Below, piece by piece: positions 31,374-38,329 of a stretch of DNA of 38,329 bases (position 1 is the first letter of the stretch; the number at the start of each line of letters is the position of its first letter). A program made the translations under genes and the position numbers. The notes under the pieces were generated by a model. It did no database searches, had not been told where the DNA came from, and was given only the letters and a program-made list of their open reading frames with translations. Origin of the DNA: [Eubacterium] saphenum (GTDB lineage: Bacteria > Bacillota > Clostridia > Oscillospirales > Ruminococcaceae); contig SFJQ01000005.1 of the NCBI GenBank assembly GCA_004555855.1, positions 1 to 38,329 of the forward strand. The letters are read 5' to 3'.

Positions 31374-32260
31374 TGTACGATTTAATCCAAGTCGGCACGC
31401 ATACCTTTTATATGGATTCGTTCGCGAATGTCGGCGTTTTTGAGTACGGCGGGAAGTGCTGCTTTATCGACAGCGGCGGCGACAGGGGTTCTGCGGAAAA
31501 AGCGCTTGCTCTCGTTCAAGAGCGCGGGCTTGCGCTAGAAAAGGTGTTCCTCACCCACTCTCACTGCGACCACATCGGCGGCGCGGCTTATCTTCGCGAG
31601 AAAACAGGCTGCGAGGTGTACGCGCCGGGGATTTGCGCGGCGCTTGTCGAATACCCGCAGCTTACTCCCGTCACGCTTTTCGGCGGTTTTCCCACAGAAG
31701 AAATGCGCGCGAGAGTGATTATGAGCGCGCCGTGCGAGTGTAAAAAGCTCACGGAAAGCGTTCTCCCGAAAGGGCTTTCACACGTTCACATCGACGGTCA
31801 CGACTTCGAGCAGGCTGCCTTCGGGACAAGCGATGGGGTGTGGTTTTGCGCGGACGGAGTTGTCGGGGAGCACATTCTCGAGAAGTACAAAATCGCGTTT
31901 ATGCACGATGTTTCCGAGCATCTGAAATCGCTGGAAAGGCTGAAAACGCTTGACGGCACGCTTTTCATTCCCGCTCACGACAGCCCGTGCCGCGATATAA
32001 AGCCGCTCGTTGACAAAAATATCGCGAATATCCGGTTTGTGCTGGAGATGATAAAGCGGCTCTGCGAAAACGGCTTGACAATCGATGAGCTGCTGGAGAA
32101 AATCTTTGAGGAATTACACATAAAGCTGTATTTAACGCAGTACGAGCTTATCGGTCACACAACGCGAAGCTGCCTTGCGTATCTGAAGAAAAAAGGCGAA
32201 ATCGCGTGTGTTTATCGGGGTTCGCGGCTGTTATGGAAAACAATGGGGGAAAATACTTGA
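31373..32260 (+). CDS. Metallo-beta-lactamase-fold hydrolase with C-terminal winged-helix-like region
   Basis: A 295-residue MBL-fold hydrolase. The dinuclear metal site is complete: THSHCDHIGG (H62, H64, D66, H67), H143 in DGHDFEQ, D161 in CADGVVG, H202 in PAHDSP. After about residue 215 comes a helical part ending in LTQYELIGHTTRSCLAYLKK and a short basic strand, resembling a winged-helix end as in LACTB2-type proteins. Nucleic acid or small thioester substrates are both possible. It starts at ATG 31373 within the kinase stop (TGATG) with no clear ribosome site, so it is coupled to the kinase. The -35 of the pheST promoter overlaps its stop codon. Confidence 0.85.
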   Translation: MYDLIQVGTHTFYMDSFANVGVFEYGGKCCFIDSGGDRGSAEKALALVQERGLALEKVFLTHSHCDHIGGAAYLREKTGCEVYAPGICAALVEYPQLTPVTLFGGFPTEEMRARVIMSAPCECKKLTESVLPKGLSHVHIDGHDFEQAAFGTSDGVWFCADGVVGEHILEKYKIAFMHDVSEHLKSLERLKTLDGTLFIPAHDSPCRDIKPLVDKNIANIRFVLEMIKRLCENGLTIDELLEKIFEELHIKLYLTQYELIGHTTRSCLAYLKKKGEIACVYRGSRLLWKTMGENT

Positions 32261-32285
32261 CAAATCCCCAAAATTGTGTTATAAT
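32257..32285 (+). promoter_or_regulatory. Sigma-A promoter for pheST
   Basis: TTGACA (32257-32262), 17-bp spacer, TATAAT (32280-32285), extended TGT before the -10. The -35 contains the TGA stop of the preceding gene. Confidence 0.93.
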
Positions 32286-32291
32286 TCAATG

Positions 32292-32542
32292 TAAGGCTGT
32301 GAAAGCGTGTAAGTAGGAATTTTTCACGTCATCAGAGAGGGCGCGGTTGGTGCGAGCGCCTTGGCGGTTTTCTTCCGAATTTCAGCGCCCGAGCCGCCCG
32401 CGAGAAACTAAGCGGGACGTTCGCCGCGAAAAGGCGGTTTTGAGAGCGGAGTTTTCTCCGAAAACGGGTGGTACCGCGGATATTATTCGTCCCGACTGTT
32501 TGCGAAGCGTTTTCGTTAGCAAAAGTCGGGATTTATTTTTTT
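32292..32542 (+). promoter_or_regulatory. T-box riboswitch (Phe) controlling pheST
   Basis: A tRNA-sensing T-box leader. Visible parts in order: AGTA of the specifier loop (about 32312), the distal stem I segment CAGAGAG with GGTTGGTG (32333-32352), a specifier in GAATTTCAGC where UUC (32381-32383) or the overlapping UUU both read Phe, intermediate stems (CGGAG/CTCCG near 32447-32460), the T-box GGGTGGTACCGCGG (32466-32479) and the terminator (32491-32530, CCCGACT/AGTCGGG) followed by a T-run to 32542. Uncharged tRNA-Phe should stabilise the antiterminator and turn on pheST. The whole 298-bp gap before pheS is this promoter and leader. Confidence 0.96.
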
Positions 32543-32558
32543 GCAAAGGAGTAGTTTT

Positions 32559-33578
32559 ATGAAGGATTTCAGCGAAATCAAAGAACAAGTTAAAGCTAAA
32601 ATCGGCGAAGTCAGGGACGGCGCTTCCCTTTCCGAGTTCTGGCAGAATTTCCTCGGAAAAGCGGGCGTTATCCAAGGGCTGATGAAGGAGATGAAGAACG
32701 TTTCCCCCGAGGAAAAACCGCTCTTCGGAAAAGCCGTGAACGATGTTCGCGAGTGGGCGCAGGAACTCTACCGTCAGAAGCAGGACGAAATCAAGAAACT
32801 CGAGCTCAACGCGCGCTATGAAAAGGAAACCGTTGACGTCACGCTGCCCGCGCTAAGACGCGCTCCCGGAAACCTTCACCCGATTACCATTATAAAGCAT
32901 CAGATGATTGACGTGTTCGCGGGAATGGGCTTCGAGATTTACGAAGGCCCCGAGATTGAGGACGACGACCACAACTTCACCCGCCTCAACGTCCTCAAAG
33001 ACCACCCCTCGCGCGATATGCAGGACACGTTCTGGCTCACGGAGGACTTGCTCCTCAGGACCCATACCTCCCCCGGTCAAATCCGCACAATGGACTCCCA
33101 CAAGCCGCCTATCAAGGTGCTTGTTCCCGGAAAGGTTTTCCGCTCGGACAGCGACGCGACGCATTCGCCGATGTTCTCGCAGATGGAGGGACTGGTTGTC
33201 GATAAGGGTATAACTCTCTGCGATTTGCAGGGTATGCTCGACAAATTTGTACAGGAAATCTTCGGAAGCGGCACAAAAACCCGTCTGCGCCCGTCCTATT
33301 TCCCGTTCACCGAGCCGTCTGTTGAAGTTGACGTATCGTGCTTCGAGTGCGGCGGAAAGGGCTGCTCGCTGTGCAAGGGCACGGGCTGGATTGAGGTACT
33401 CGGCGGCGGCGTTGTCAACAAAAAGGTGCTGGAAAACTGCGGCATCGACAGCGAAGTTTACTCGGGACTTGCGTTCGGAATAGGCATCGAGCGTATCACA
33501 ATGCTCAAATACGGCATCTCGAATATGGGCGTGCTTTTCCGCAACGAAATGGATTTCTTGGAGCAATTCAAGGCGTAA
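32559..33578 (+). CDS. pheS: Phenylalanine-tRNA ligase alpha subunit
   Basis: Catalytic subunit of the (alpha-beta)2 class II PheRS, which charges tRNA-Phe. The 339-residue product has an N-terminal coiled coil (about 1-85), motif 2 (GKVFRSDSDATHSPMF), motif 3 (GLAFGIGIERITMLKYGI) and the CFECGGKGCSLCKGTGW four-cysteine loop found in many bacterial PheS. ATG 32559 has AAAGGAG and lies just after the T-box terminator. pheT follows after 12 nt. Confidence 0.98.
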   Translation: MKDFSEIKEQVKAKIGEVRDGASLSEFWQNFLGKAGVIQGLMKEMKNVSPEEKPLFGKAVNDVREWAQELYRQKQDEIKKLELNARYEKETVDVTLPALRRAPGNLHPITIIKHQMIDVFAGMGFEIYEGPEIEDDDHNFTRLNVLKDHPSRDMQDTFWLTEDLLLRTHTSPGQIRTMDSHKPPIKVLVPGKVFRSDSDATHSPMFSQMEGLVVDKGITLCDLQGMLDKFVQEIFGSGTKTRLRPSYFPFTEPSVEVDVSCFECGGKGCSLCKGTGWIEVLGGGVVNKKVLENCGIDSEVYSGLAFGIGIERITMLKYGISNMGVLFRNEMDFLEQFKA

Positions 33579-33590
33579 GGGGGAATTTCA

Positions 33591-35996
33591 ATGAAGATTT
33601 TACAAAGCTGGCTTAAAGAATATGTTGACATAGACGTTTCCACGGAAAAGCTCGTGGAGAAGCTCTTCGGCGCGGGTTTTGAGGTTGAGGAGATTATTTA
33701 TCTCGGCAAGGATATCGAGAAAATCGTTGTCGGAGAGGTTACTTCCATCGAAAAATACGAGGGAACACACCTCTATATCTGCCACGTCAACTGCGGCTCG
33801 TTTGGCGAGGACAACCTCATTTTAACGGGCGCGGATAACGTATTCAAGGGTGCGAAGGTACCCGCGGCGGTTGTCGGAGCAAAACTCCCCGGCGGTCTGG
33901 AAATTCAGCCGCGCAAGATGAAGGATATGATGAGCTACGGAATGCTCTGCTCGGGCGGCGAGCTCGGAATTGACGACAACTGGATTAAAGGCGCTTCCGT
34001 GAACGGGATTTTAATTCTCCCCGAGGACGCTCCCGTGGGCGAAGATATCGTGAAATATCTCGGCTTGGACGACTATGTTTTCGATATCTCGATTACCGCA
34101 AACCGTCCCGATTGTCAGTCGGTTCTCGGCATCGCGCGCGAGGTTGCCGCGTTCCTCAAAAAGCCGCTCAAGGAGCCGGATTACAGCTTCACTCAAACCG
34201 ATAAAACTCACGGTGATATCTCGATTGAGGTTGTTGATAAAGACCTCTGCCCGCGCTATCTCGGTCACTACATTTATGATGTACAGCACTTTGAAAGCCC
34301 GCAGTGGCTCAAGCGCAGACTCTCGGTTTGCGGTTTCGGGGCAATTGACGCAATTGTTGATATCACAAACTATGTTCTTCTGGAAATCGGTCAGCCGATG
34401 CACGCGTTTGATTTGGACACGCTTGACGGCAAATCAATCGTGGTAAGACGCGCGAAAAACGGCGAGAAAATCACCACTCTTGACGAAAAAGAGCGCACCT
34501 TAACTAGTGAAAATCTGCTTATCTGCGACAAGGTAAAGGGCGTGGGACTTGCGGGAATTATGGGCGGACTGAACTCCGAAATCAAGCCCGCGACAAGCGA
34601 AATTCTCCTCGAAGCCGCGAAATTCCGCCGCGACAACGTCAGAAAAACCTCTCGCGCGCTCGGTCTGCACACGGACGCTGCGGCGCGTTTTGAAAAGGGC
34701 GTTGACGAATACGGCGTGGAAATGGGTATGGCGAGAGCGCTCAATCTTGTCGAGAAGCTTGGCGTTGCTAAAATCAGCTCGTCGCACTTTGACGTTTCCG
34801 CGGGCGAAAACACCGCTCCGAGAACCTTTGACGTGACCGTTGAAAAGGTGAACTCGGTTCTTGGAATTGACGTTCCGCAGAGCGAAATCGTGAGCATTCT
34901 GAAAGCGCTTGCTTTCGGCGTTTCCGAGAACGGATCGACGCTCACGATTACCGTTCCCCGCTACCGCGAAGATGTCGAAAATTATCAGGATATCGCCGAG
35001 GAGGTTATCAGGGAGTACGGCTACGACCACGTTATCCCGACCTTCCTCAAAACCGCTGAAGTAACGGGCGGCGGCTTGAATTTCCTGCAGAACAAGGAGC
35101 TTGCAGCGAAGAAATTCTTCTGCTCGTGCGGTTTTTACGAGATACAGACGCTTGCGATGTACTCAAAGCGTGAGCTTGATATGATTTTGCTCCCCGAGGA
35201 CGCGCCCGAGAGAAAGGTAATCGAGTTGCTAAACCCCATCACCGACAACCTCTCGATTATGCGCACGGTTATGAGCCCGTGTATGATAAATGTCATCGCG
35301 GACAACGTGAAAAACGACCGCTCCGAGGGACGTTTCTTTGAACTCGCGAACATCTATCTCCCGAAAAATCTCCCGCTCACCGAGGCTCCCGAGGAGCGCA
35401 AAATCCTTTGCTTGGGCGCTTTCGGAGCAAACGAGAGCTTCTTCACGGTAAAGGCTGAAATCGAAGCGTTTGCGGCGGCAAACGGGCTTACGCTGCGGTT
35501 TGAACGCGGTGAAAGACGCTGGCTGCACCCGGGAATTACCGCGGAAATTTTCTGCGAGGGCGTGAATATCGGCGTACTCGGAAAACTGAGATACGAGGTT
35601 GTCGAGAATCTCAACGTTGCCGAGGGCAAGAAGTCCGATTTGAACATCATTCTCGCGGAGCTTGATTACAGCGCAATCCAGCGCCTCTACAAGCAGGAAA
35701 TCAAGTACACTCCCGCAAGCGGTTTCGCGAAAATCAAGCGCGATTTGTCGCTTACTCTTGACAAGAAAACGCTCTGCGTTGAGGTTGAGGACGAAATCAA
35801 AGCGGCTAGCGACAAGGTTTGCGAGGTTGTTTTGTTCGACCACTACGAAAACGAAAAGCTCGGCTTTGGCAAGAAGAGCCTGTCGTTCTCGATAACCTTC
35901 GCGGACAACGCAGACGTTACCGATGAACAAGCGGACGCAGAAATGAAAAAAATCACCGCGCGTCTTTCAGAAAAACTCGGCGCGGCAAGAAGATAA
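33591..35996 (+). CDS. pheT: Phenylalanine-tRNA ligase beta subunit
   Basis: Beta subunit of PheRS, which carries the editing site and tRNA-binding parts. The 801-residue product has a tRNA-binding OB domain (about 40-150), B3/B4 editing domain (about 200-390), B5 domain (about 400-475), the catalytic-like core (EIQTLAMYS to LELNPI-like NPITDNLSIMR) and a C-terminal ferredoxin-fold anticodon-binding domain (about 705-800, opening YTPASGFAKIKRDLSL). Length is normal. ATG 33591 follows AAGGGGG. It is transcribed with pheS under T-box control. Confidence 0.98.
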   Translation: MKILQSWLKEYVDIDVSTEKLVEKLFGAGFEVEEIIYLGKDIEKIVVGEVTSIEKYEGTHLYICHVNCGSFGEDNLILTGADNVFKGAKVPAAVVGAKLPGGLEIQPRKMKDMMSYGMLCSGGELGIDDNWIKGASVNGILILPEDAPVGEDIVKYLGLDDYVFDISITANRPDCQSVLGIAREVAAFLKKPLKEPDYSFTQTDKTHGDISIEVVDKDLCPRYLGHYIYDVQHFESPQWLKRRLSVCGFGAIDAIVDITNYVLLEIGQPMHAFDLDTLDGKSIVVRRAKNGEKITTLDEKERTLTSENLLICDKVKGVGLAGIMGGLNSEIKPATSEILLEAAKFRRDNVRKTSRALGLHTDAAARFEKGVDEYGVEMGMARALNLVEKLGVAKISSSHFDVSAGENTAPRTFDVTVEKVNSVLGIDVPQSEIVSILKALAFGVSENGSTLTITVPRYREDVENYQDIAEEVIREYGYDHVIPTFLKTAEVTGGGLNFLQNKELAAKKFFCSCGFYEIQTLAMYSKRELDMILLPEDAPERKVIELLNPITDNLSIMRTVMSPCMINVIADNVKNDRSEGRFFELANIYLPKNLPLTEAPEERKILCLGAFGANESFFTVKAEIEAFAAANGLTLRFERGERRWLHPGITAEIFCEGVNIGVLGKLRYEVVENLNVAEGKKSDLNIILAELDYSAIQRLYKQEIKYTPASGFAKIKRDLSLTLDKKTLCVEVEDEIKAASDKVCEVVLFDHYENEKLGFGKKSLSFSITFADNADVTDEQADAEMKKITARLSEKLGAARR

Positions 35997-36012
35997 ACCG
36001 ATTTAAAGCAGT

Positions 36013-36044
36013 TCTCCTTGGCATATTTCGGTATGTCAGGGAGA
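36013..36044 (+). promoter_or_regulatory. Hairpin between pheT and the GNAT gene
   Basis: A 13-bp stem with two G-U pairs (36013-36025 with 36032-36044) and the 6-nt loop TTTCGG. Only TTTCTG follows, so it is at best a leaky terminator. The AAAGGAG ribosome site of the next gene begins about 8 nt later, leaving no space for a promoter. Confidence 0.6.
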
Positions 36045-36063
36045 TTTCTGTAAAGGAGAAAAA

Positions 36064-36606
36064 ATGTACGAAACAGCGCTTTACAGCCCCGAAAATCCGC
36101 TTTCAGACGAGCTTTTTTCGGAGCTTTTCAAGATGCTCGAATATTCATTTCCCGAGGACGAGCGGCGGGATTTTAACGACCAGCTTGCAAAATCGAAATG
36201 TCCCGAATTTCGCACAATGATGCTCTCGGAGGACGGGATAATTCTCGGATTTCTGAATTTCTGGGAGCTTTCGGACTTCGTTTATCTCGAGCATTTCGCC
36301 GTTGACAAAAACCTGCGTGGGAAAGGGCTTGGCTCGGAGCTTATCCGGCAGCTCTGCGCGCTTTGCACGGGAAAAACGATTGTTCTTGAAGCGGAGCCGC
36401 CCGAGCTGAACGAGTTTTCCGCGCGGAGAATTGAGTTTTACAGGCGGCTCGGTTTTCACACGAACCCGTTCCCCTACAAACAGCCGCCCTATCGCAAAGG
36501 TGATGAGCCGGTTGAACTTGTGATAATGTCGCGCCCGCTGCCGCTTTCCGAGGACGATTTTCGGGGGAAAATCCGTGAGATTTATCGGATAGTTTACGGC
36601 TGCTGA
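36064..36606 (+). CDS. GNAT family N-acetyltransferase
   Basis: A 180-residue GNAT enzyme. Motif A (acetyl-CoA pyrophosphate loop) is LRGKGLGSELI at about residues 84-94, preceded by the VYLEHFAVDKN strand; motif B is the RRIEFYRRLGF segment. The substrate is unknown. ATG 36064 has AAAGGAGAAAAA. It probably depends on read-through from pheST, since only a hairpin separates them, and it ends at the bidirectional terminator at 36626-36653. Not related in detail to the RimJ-like GNAT near nadD. Confidence 0.88.
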   Translation: MYETALYSPENPLSDELFSELFKMLEYSFPEDERRDFNDQLAKSKCPEFRTMMLSEDGIILGFLNFWELSDFVYLEHFAVDKNLRGKGLGSELIRQLCALCTGKTIVLEAEPPELNEFSARRIEFYRRLGFHTNPFPYKQPPYRKGDEPVELVIMSRPLPLSEDDFRGKIREIYRIVYGC

Positions 36607-36625
36607 AACATCAAATTCTGAAAAA

Positions 36626-36653
36626 AGAACACCTCGCGAAATCGAGGTGTTCT
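36626..36653. terminator. Bidirectional intrinsic terminator
   Basis: A perfect 11-bp stem (AGAACACCTCG, 36626-36636, with 36643-36653) and 6-nt loop. On the minus strand it is followed by TTTTTT, on the plus strand by CATTTTTATC. It ends both the GNAT gene and the convergent ABC transporter operon. Confidence 0.93.
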
Positions 36654-36658
36654 CATTT

Positions 36659-37291
36659 TTATCTCACTTTTTCAAGCCTTCCCTTGTCCATCTCGCAGAC
36701 TGTGTCGCACAAAATGCCGATATCCTCAGCCGAGTGAGAGGCAATCAAAATCGTTTTGCCCTGCGATTTCAATGCAAGCAAGTACTCGCGCATATCGGCA
36801 ACGCCTTCCTTGTCAAGACCGTTCATCGGCTCATCGAGAACCAGCAAATCGGGGTTCTCCATTATCGCTTGAGCAAGCCCCAAACGCTGCCGCATACCGA
36901 GCGAATACTTGCGGACGTGCCGCTTTAAATCGGGGTTCAAGCCGACCTTTTCCATCGTTTTTCGGATATCGTCCCGCGAGATTTTCCCGCGTAAATCGGC
37001 TAACAATTTCAGATTTTTGTAGCCCGAATAGTACGGAATAAAGCCCGGAGTTTCGATGATAATTCCCGCATTTTTCGGGAAATCGCAGTCCTTGCCGATA
37101 TGCTTTCCGTCAACAAGAATTTCTCCCGAATTTGGCTTTACAAAACCGCAAATGCACTTAATCAGCATTGTTTTTCCCGAGCCGTTTCTGCCGATTAAGC
37201 CGTGAATTTTCCCGCGCTCGAAGTGCACCGAAATGTCCTTCAAAATCTCGTTTTTCTGCAAAATTAAGCTAACGTTTTTTATCTCAATCAT
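36659..37291 (-). CDS. ABC transporter ATP-binding protein (ABC-2 exporter type)
   Basis: A 210-residue ABC ATPase of the type paired with ABC-2 permeases (CcmA/BcrA-like). Walker A is GRNGSGKT, the Q-loop region follows, signature is YSLGMRQRLGLAQA and Walker B LLVLDEPMNGLD, with switch His in LIASHS. All motifs are intact; the protein is short, without the C-terminal extension of BcrA. ATG 37291 follows the permease stop by 2 nt, with AAGG upstream. It should drive export of an unknown substrate with the two membrane proteins upstream. Confidence 0.93.
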   Translation of the reverse strand: MIEIKNVSLILQKNEILKDISVHFERGKIHGLIGRNGSGKTMLIKCICGFVKPNSGEILVDGKHIGKDCDFPKNAGIIIETPGFIPYYSGYKNLKLLADLRGKISRDDIRKTMEKVGLNPDLKRHVRKYSLGMRQRLGLAQAIMENPDLLVLDEPMNGLDKEGVADMREYLLALKSQGKTILIASHSAEDIGILCDTVCEMDKGRLEKVR

Positions 37292-37293
37292 AA

Positions 37294-38166
37294 CTATTTG
37301 CCTTCCGAATTATTTACACAGCAGTCAAATTTTTTCAGCTTGGCTAAACCGATAATCAACAATAAGATAATTAGCACAGCGAAGTAAACCCACGAGCACC
37401 AAATCGGATATACAGGCTCGCGACGAAACTCCGTGAAATGCAGCCACACAACCGAATTTGCCATCGGCAGCGCCCACATCAGCCCCGCTCTTATCGAGCA
37501 AAGCGCCGAGCCCACTGCAATTAAGCCGCCGCAAATCACAACTCCCACGGTCTTTTTGCCGATGATTGTAAAGCTCATCAAAATCATTCCCAGCAAAAAC
37601 AGGTACACGAATACAAAAGCCGTGCTTTGCAAAACCGCATCGATGAGCGAAAGATGATTGAACAGGTTTTTCGGGAGCAAAAGCGTGCCGAAATTCTGCG
37701 AGTATTCGGGAAATTCCGTACCGAAATTCACCGCAACCTCGCTCCAGCTTGCACCCCAAAAGCTGCCGAACACCATTGGAATCACGCTTGCCGTGAAAAT
37801 AAAAAACAGATACGCCGCGCACATCATAGCAAGATTTATGAGCTGACCGACAAGCCAATTCAGCCTGCCTGTTCGGATTATTGAGAACATCAGGCTGCCG
37901 TCGGTTTTGGGGAAATCGGAGGAAACCGTGAGAAATCCAAGCGGAATTATCAGCAGCAGCGAACCCGAATTCAACGCCGCGATGTACGGTTCGAGCGCGT
38001 TCAATGGCTTTCCCATAATCTCGGCGTTTTCGGCAAGCGGTTTTACGGCAAACAAGCAAATAAAAACGGCAAGCGCGGCAAGAATTATCATTCTCGAATT
38101 TAAAATCCACTTGCGAAAATCTGTCATCGCACAGGAAAACGCAGTTTTCAGATTGATTGTTTTCAC
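37294..38166 (-). CDS. ABC-2 type transporter permease
   Basis: A 290-residue integral membrane protein, not recognised more closely than ABC-2 permease. Hydrophobic segments are at about residues 26-42, 68-84, 108-132, 180-204, 208-230 and 258-278, six in all, the usual number. A large loop lies between the third and fourth. The start is GTG 38166, supported by GGGGTG five bases upstream and by lying one base after the upstream gene's stop. The ATPase follows after 2 nt. No substrate can be inferred. Confidence 0.82.
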   Translation of the reverse strand: MKTINLKTAFSCAMTDFRKWILNSRMIILAALAVFICLFAVKPLAENAEIMGKPLNALEPYIAALNSGSLLLIIPLGFLTVSSDFPKTDGSLMFSIIRTGRLNWLVGQLINLAMMCAAYLFFIFTASVIPMVFGSFWGASWSEVAVNFGTEFPEYSQNFGTLLLPKNLFNHLSLIDAVLQSTAFVFVYLFLLGMILMSFTIIGKKTVGVVICGGLIAVGSALCSIRAGLMWALPMANSVVWLHFTEFRREPVYPIWCSWVYFAVLIILLLIIGLAKLKKFDCCVNNSEGK

Positions 38167-38167
38167 G

Positions 38168-38329
38168 TCAGCACCCCTTGTCCGCGCGTTTTTCCATAAT
38201 CACTGCAAATCCCACGAAAATCACTGCCGCAAACAGTATGTTTACAACGATAATTTTCGCAAAAATCTCGTTCACTTCAATCTCAAAAAGCGCGCTCACG
38301 GATTTGGGAGAAAACGGCAAGGTTTTGTC
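38168..38329 (-). CDS. C-terminal end of a membrane protein, probably a second ABC permease subunit (partial)
   Basis: The last 53 codons of a gene that begins beyond the right edge. The stop (TGA, 38168-38170) lies one base before the GTG of the permease. The visible part has a short polar stretch, then a single hydrophobic helix (KIIVVNILFAAVIFVGFAVI) and a basic tail EKRADKGC. A C-terminal membrane helix and tight spacing to a permease and ATPase suggest a partner permease, but that is inference. Confidence 0.7.
   Translation of the reverse strand, partial: DKTLPFSPKSVSALFEIEVNEIFAKIIVVNILFAAVIFVGFAVIMEKRADKGC

Overview
This window looks like chromosomal core-genome DNA from an anaerobic Firmicute of class Clostridia, most like the Ruminococcaceae/Oscillospiraceae. 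The evidence is the gene content and order (infC-rpmI-rplT; rnc, a radical SAM gene, smc and ftsY; aroQ-M24 peptidase-efp; nadD-yqeK-rsfS), a T-box in front of pheST, a YlmC/YmxH-type PRC-barrel gene typical of spore-forming lineages, strong AGGAGG ribosome sites and TTGACA-17-TATAAT promoters. I saw no mobile element, CRISPR array, rRNA or tRNA gene. The genus is an inference.

Layout. From 1 to about 30,450 all genes run on the minus strand. Read in the direction of transcription: infC-rpmI-rplT from a strong promoter with a long structured leader; a block of trmH-like methyltransferase, topA, trmFO, plsX, rnc, radical SAM, smc, ftsY; rdgB-yhbY-nadD-GNAT-yqeK-rsfS from its own promoter; rpsU from its own promoter, then yqeG, an endonuclease IV-fold protein, aroQ and a degenerate M24 peptidase; efp from its own promoter plus a small acidic zinc-ribbon protein; hisC-metY-ydcF-ABC-F-exonuclease-HAD-ymxH; rpsB-tsf from its own promoter and leader; and finally the start of a secreted GH16 beta-glucanase lipoprotein cut by the left edge. 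A divergent promoter pair near 30,420-30,505 separates this from a plus-strand block: pyridoxine-type kinase, metallo-beta-lactamase-fold hydrolase, T-box, pheS-pheT, GNAT. A bidirectional terminator at 36,626-36,653 faces a minus-strand ABC-2 exporter operon running off the right edge.

Functionally this is mostly translation (S2, S21, L20, L35, IF3, EF-Ts, EF-P, PheRS, RsfS, YhbY), RNA/tRNA modification and processing (TrmFO, SpoU methyltransferase, RNase III), chromosome maintenance (SMC, TopA), protein targeting (FtsY) and nucleotide/cofactor housekeeping (NadD, RdgB, YqeK).

The items most worth a second look are a syntenic M24 'aminopeptidase' that has lost four of five metal ligands, an ABC-F ATPase whose second nucleotide site is degenerate at three motifs, two structured ribosomal-protein leaders (rpsB; infC with a possible AUC start and a switch-like terminator), and a recurring arrangement in which a hairpin lies directly against the next gene's ribosome site. 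No clearly new multi-gene system was found.
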